From positions 682,001 through 746,000 of the forward strand of contig NZ_CP073696.1 in the NCBI RefSeq assembly GCF_025264645.1: DNA of 64,000 bases. Direction: 5' to 3'. A model generated the notes under the pieces. It searched no databases, had not been told where the DNA came from, and was given only the letters and a program-made list of their open reading frames with translations. The DNA is from Edaphobacter lichenicola. GTDB taxonomy: Bacteria > Acidobacteriota > Terriglobia > Terriglobales > Acidobacteriaceae. Position 1 is the stretch's first letter. Each line of letters opens with the position of its first letter. Shown here one piece after another: positions 63,772-64,000 of the stretch. A program made the position numbers and the translations under genes.

Positions 63772-64000
63772 TCAGAATAAATTTTCGTTTCCCAGTTGCT
63801 TCAAAAGTATCAGATGGTGGCGGATTGCCTGGGTCATGGTGGGGTGCTGCCGATAGGGAACTCCGAATTCTTCGGCGGTCTGCTTTACGATCCTGGTCAG
63901 CGGAGCATAGTGGGTATGGCACACGAATGGGCACAGGTGGTGGACGATGTGGTGGTTGAGCCCGCCGACAAGCCAGCCGACAAGCGGGTTTTCTGTCGCA
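63772..64000 (-). CDS. Fatty acid desaturase, C-terminal part (gene cut by window edge)
   Basis: An open frame on the minus strand enters at 64000 and stops at 63772 (TGA). The 76 residues include GGLNHHIVHHLCPFVC, with the HxxHH histidine box that binds the di-iron centre of membrane fatty acid desaturases, and the usual end RHHLILLKQLG. The N-terminal two-thirds lie beyond the window. It is upstream of the P450 gene on the same strand, about 100 bp apart. Confidence 0.85.
   Translation of the reverse strand, partial: ATENPLVGWLVGGLNHHIVHHLCPFVCHTHYAPLTRIVKQTAEEFGVPYRQHPTMTQAIRHHLILLKQLGNENLF

Noticed and set aside
1..64000. CRISPR array
   Set aside because: No regular direct repeats with unique spacers were seen. 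The three 20-bp repeats at 17589-17729 include an inverted copy and are too few.
1..64000. Insertion sequence or transposase gene
   Set aside because: No transposase-like protein or terminal inverted repeat pair was recognised; the only mobility gene seen is the tyrosine recombinase.

Overview
The window looks like chromosome of a soil acidobacterium of the Terriglobia/Acidobacteriaceae type (Edaphobacter, Granulicella and Terriglobus relatives). This is inferred from gene content: a Reg_prop sensor kinase, hopanoid genes hpnC/hpnD/hpnJ, a PEP-CTERM protein, an ECF42-type sigma factor with its YCII-like partner, an aerobic cobalamin operon and a MauG-like di-haem protein. No rRNA gene or complete tRNA gene is present.

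Positions 1 to about 20,044 are an integrated genomic island. Its right end is marked by an excisionase-like HTH gene, a tyrosine recombinase (18820-19968) and a displaced 3' piece of a tRNA-Lys(CTT) gene ending in CCA (about 19997-20044). The left end lies outside the window. The island is mostly unrecognised small, secreted or membrane proteins: a decayed glycosyltransferase-like gene, a PEP-CTERM protein, four proteins built as a membrane anchor plus a beta-rich domain, a run of five tiny tightly packed genes (6300-7504), two SRAP (YedK/HMCES) genes of which one is frameshifted, a three-gene operon of exported proteins (12058 down to 9598), a DUF5677-like protein, and an exported protein with the signature of a proteasome-type Ntn hydrolase (13222-14589). 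Three 20-bp repeats precede a small ribbon-helix-helix-like gene near the integrase.

From 20,045 the sequence is core-like. First come a GH16-like lipoprotein, a Reg_prop hybrid-type sensor kinase with its LuxR-type response regulator, a DoxX protein that probably starts at CTG, a sigma-like protein and a short histidine kinase. Then an almost continuous aerobic cobalamin operon runs from 27951 to 35493 (cobG, cobH, cobI-cobJ fusion, cobL, cobE, cobM, cobK, cobF). Two L,D-transpeptidases, a beta-barrel/cytochrome c/MauG-like operon, the ECF42 module, a RibD-type reductase, a STAS protein and a flavin reductase follow.

At 45,765-56,880 there is a lipid-centred region: MlaF and MlaE-like transporter genes, a zinc dehydrogenase with hpnC and hpnD on the plus strand, and on the minus strand an adaptor, TPR protein, TolC-like channel, hpnJ and a pair of EamA/SMR-like membrane proteins. 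HpnJ is a B12-type radical SAM protein, so the cobalamin operon may serve it (inference). The window ends with a multi-domain hybrid kinase coupled to a REC-PP2C phosphatase, a cytochrome P450 and the 3' end of a fatty acid desaturase gene.
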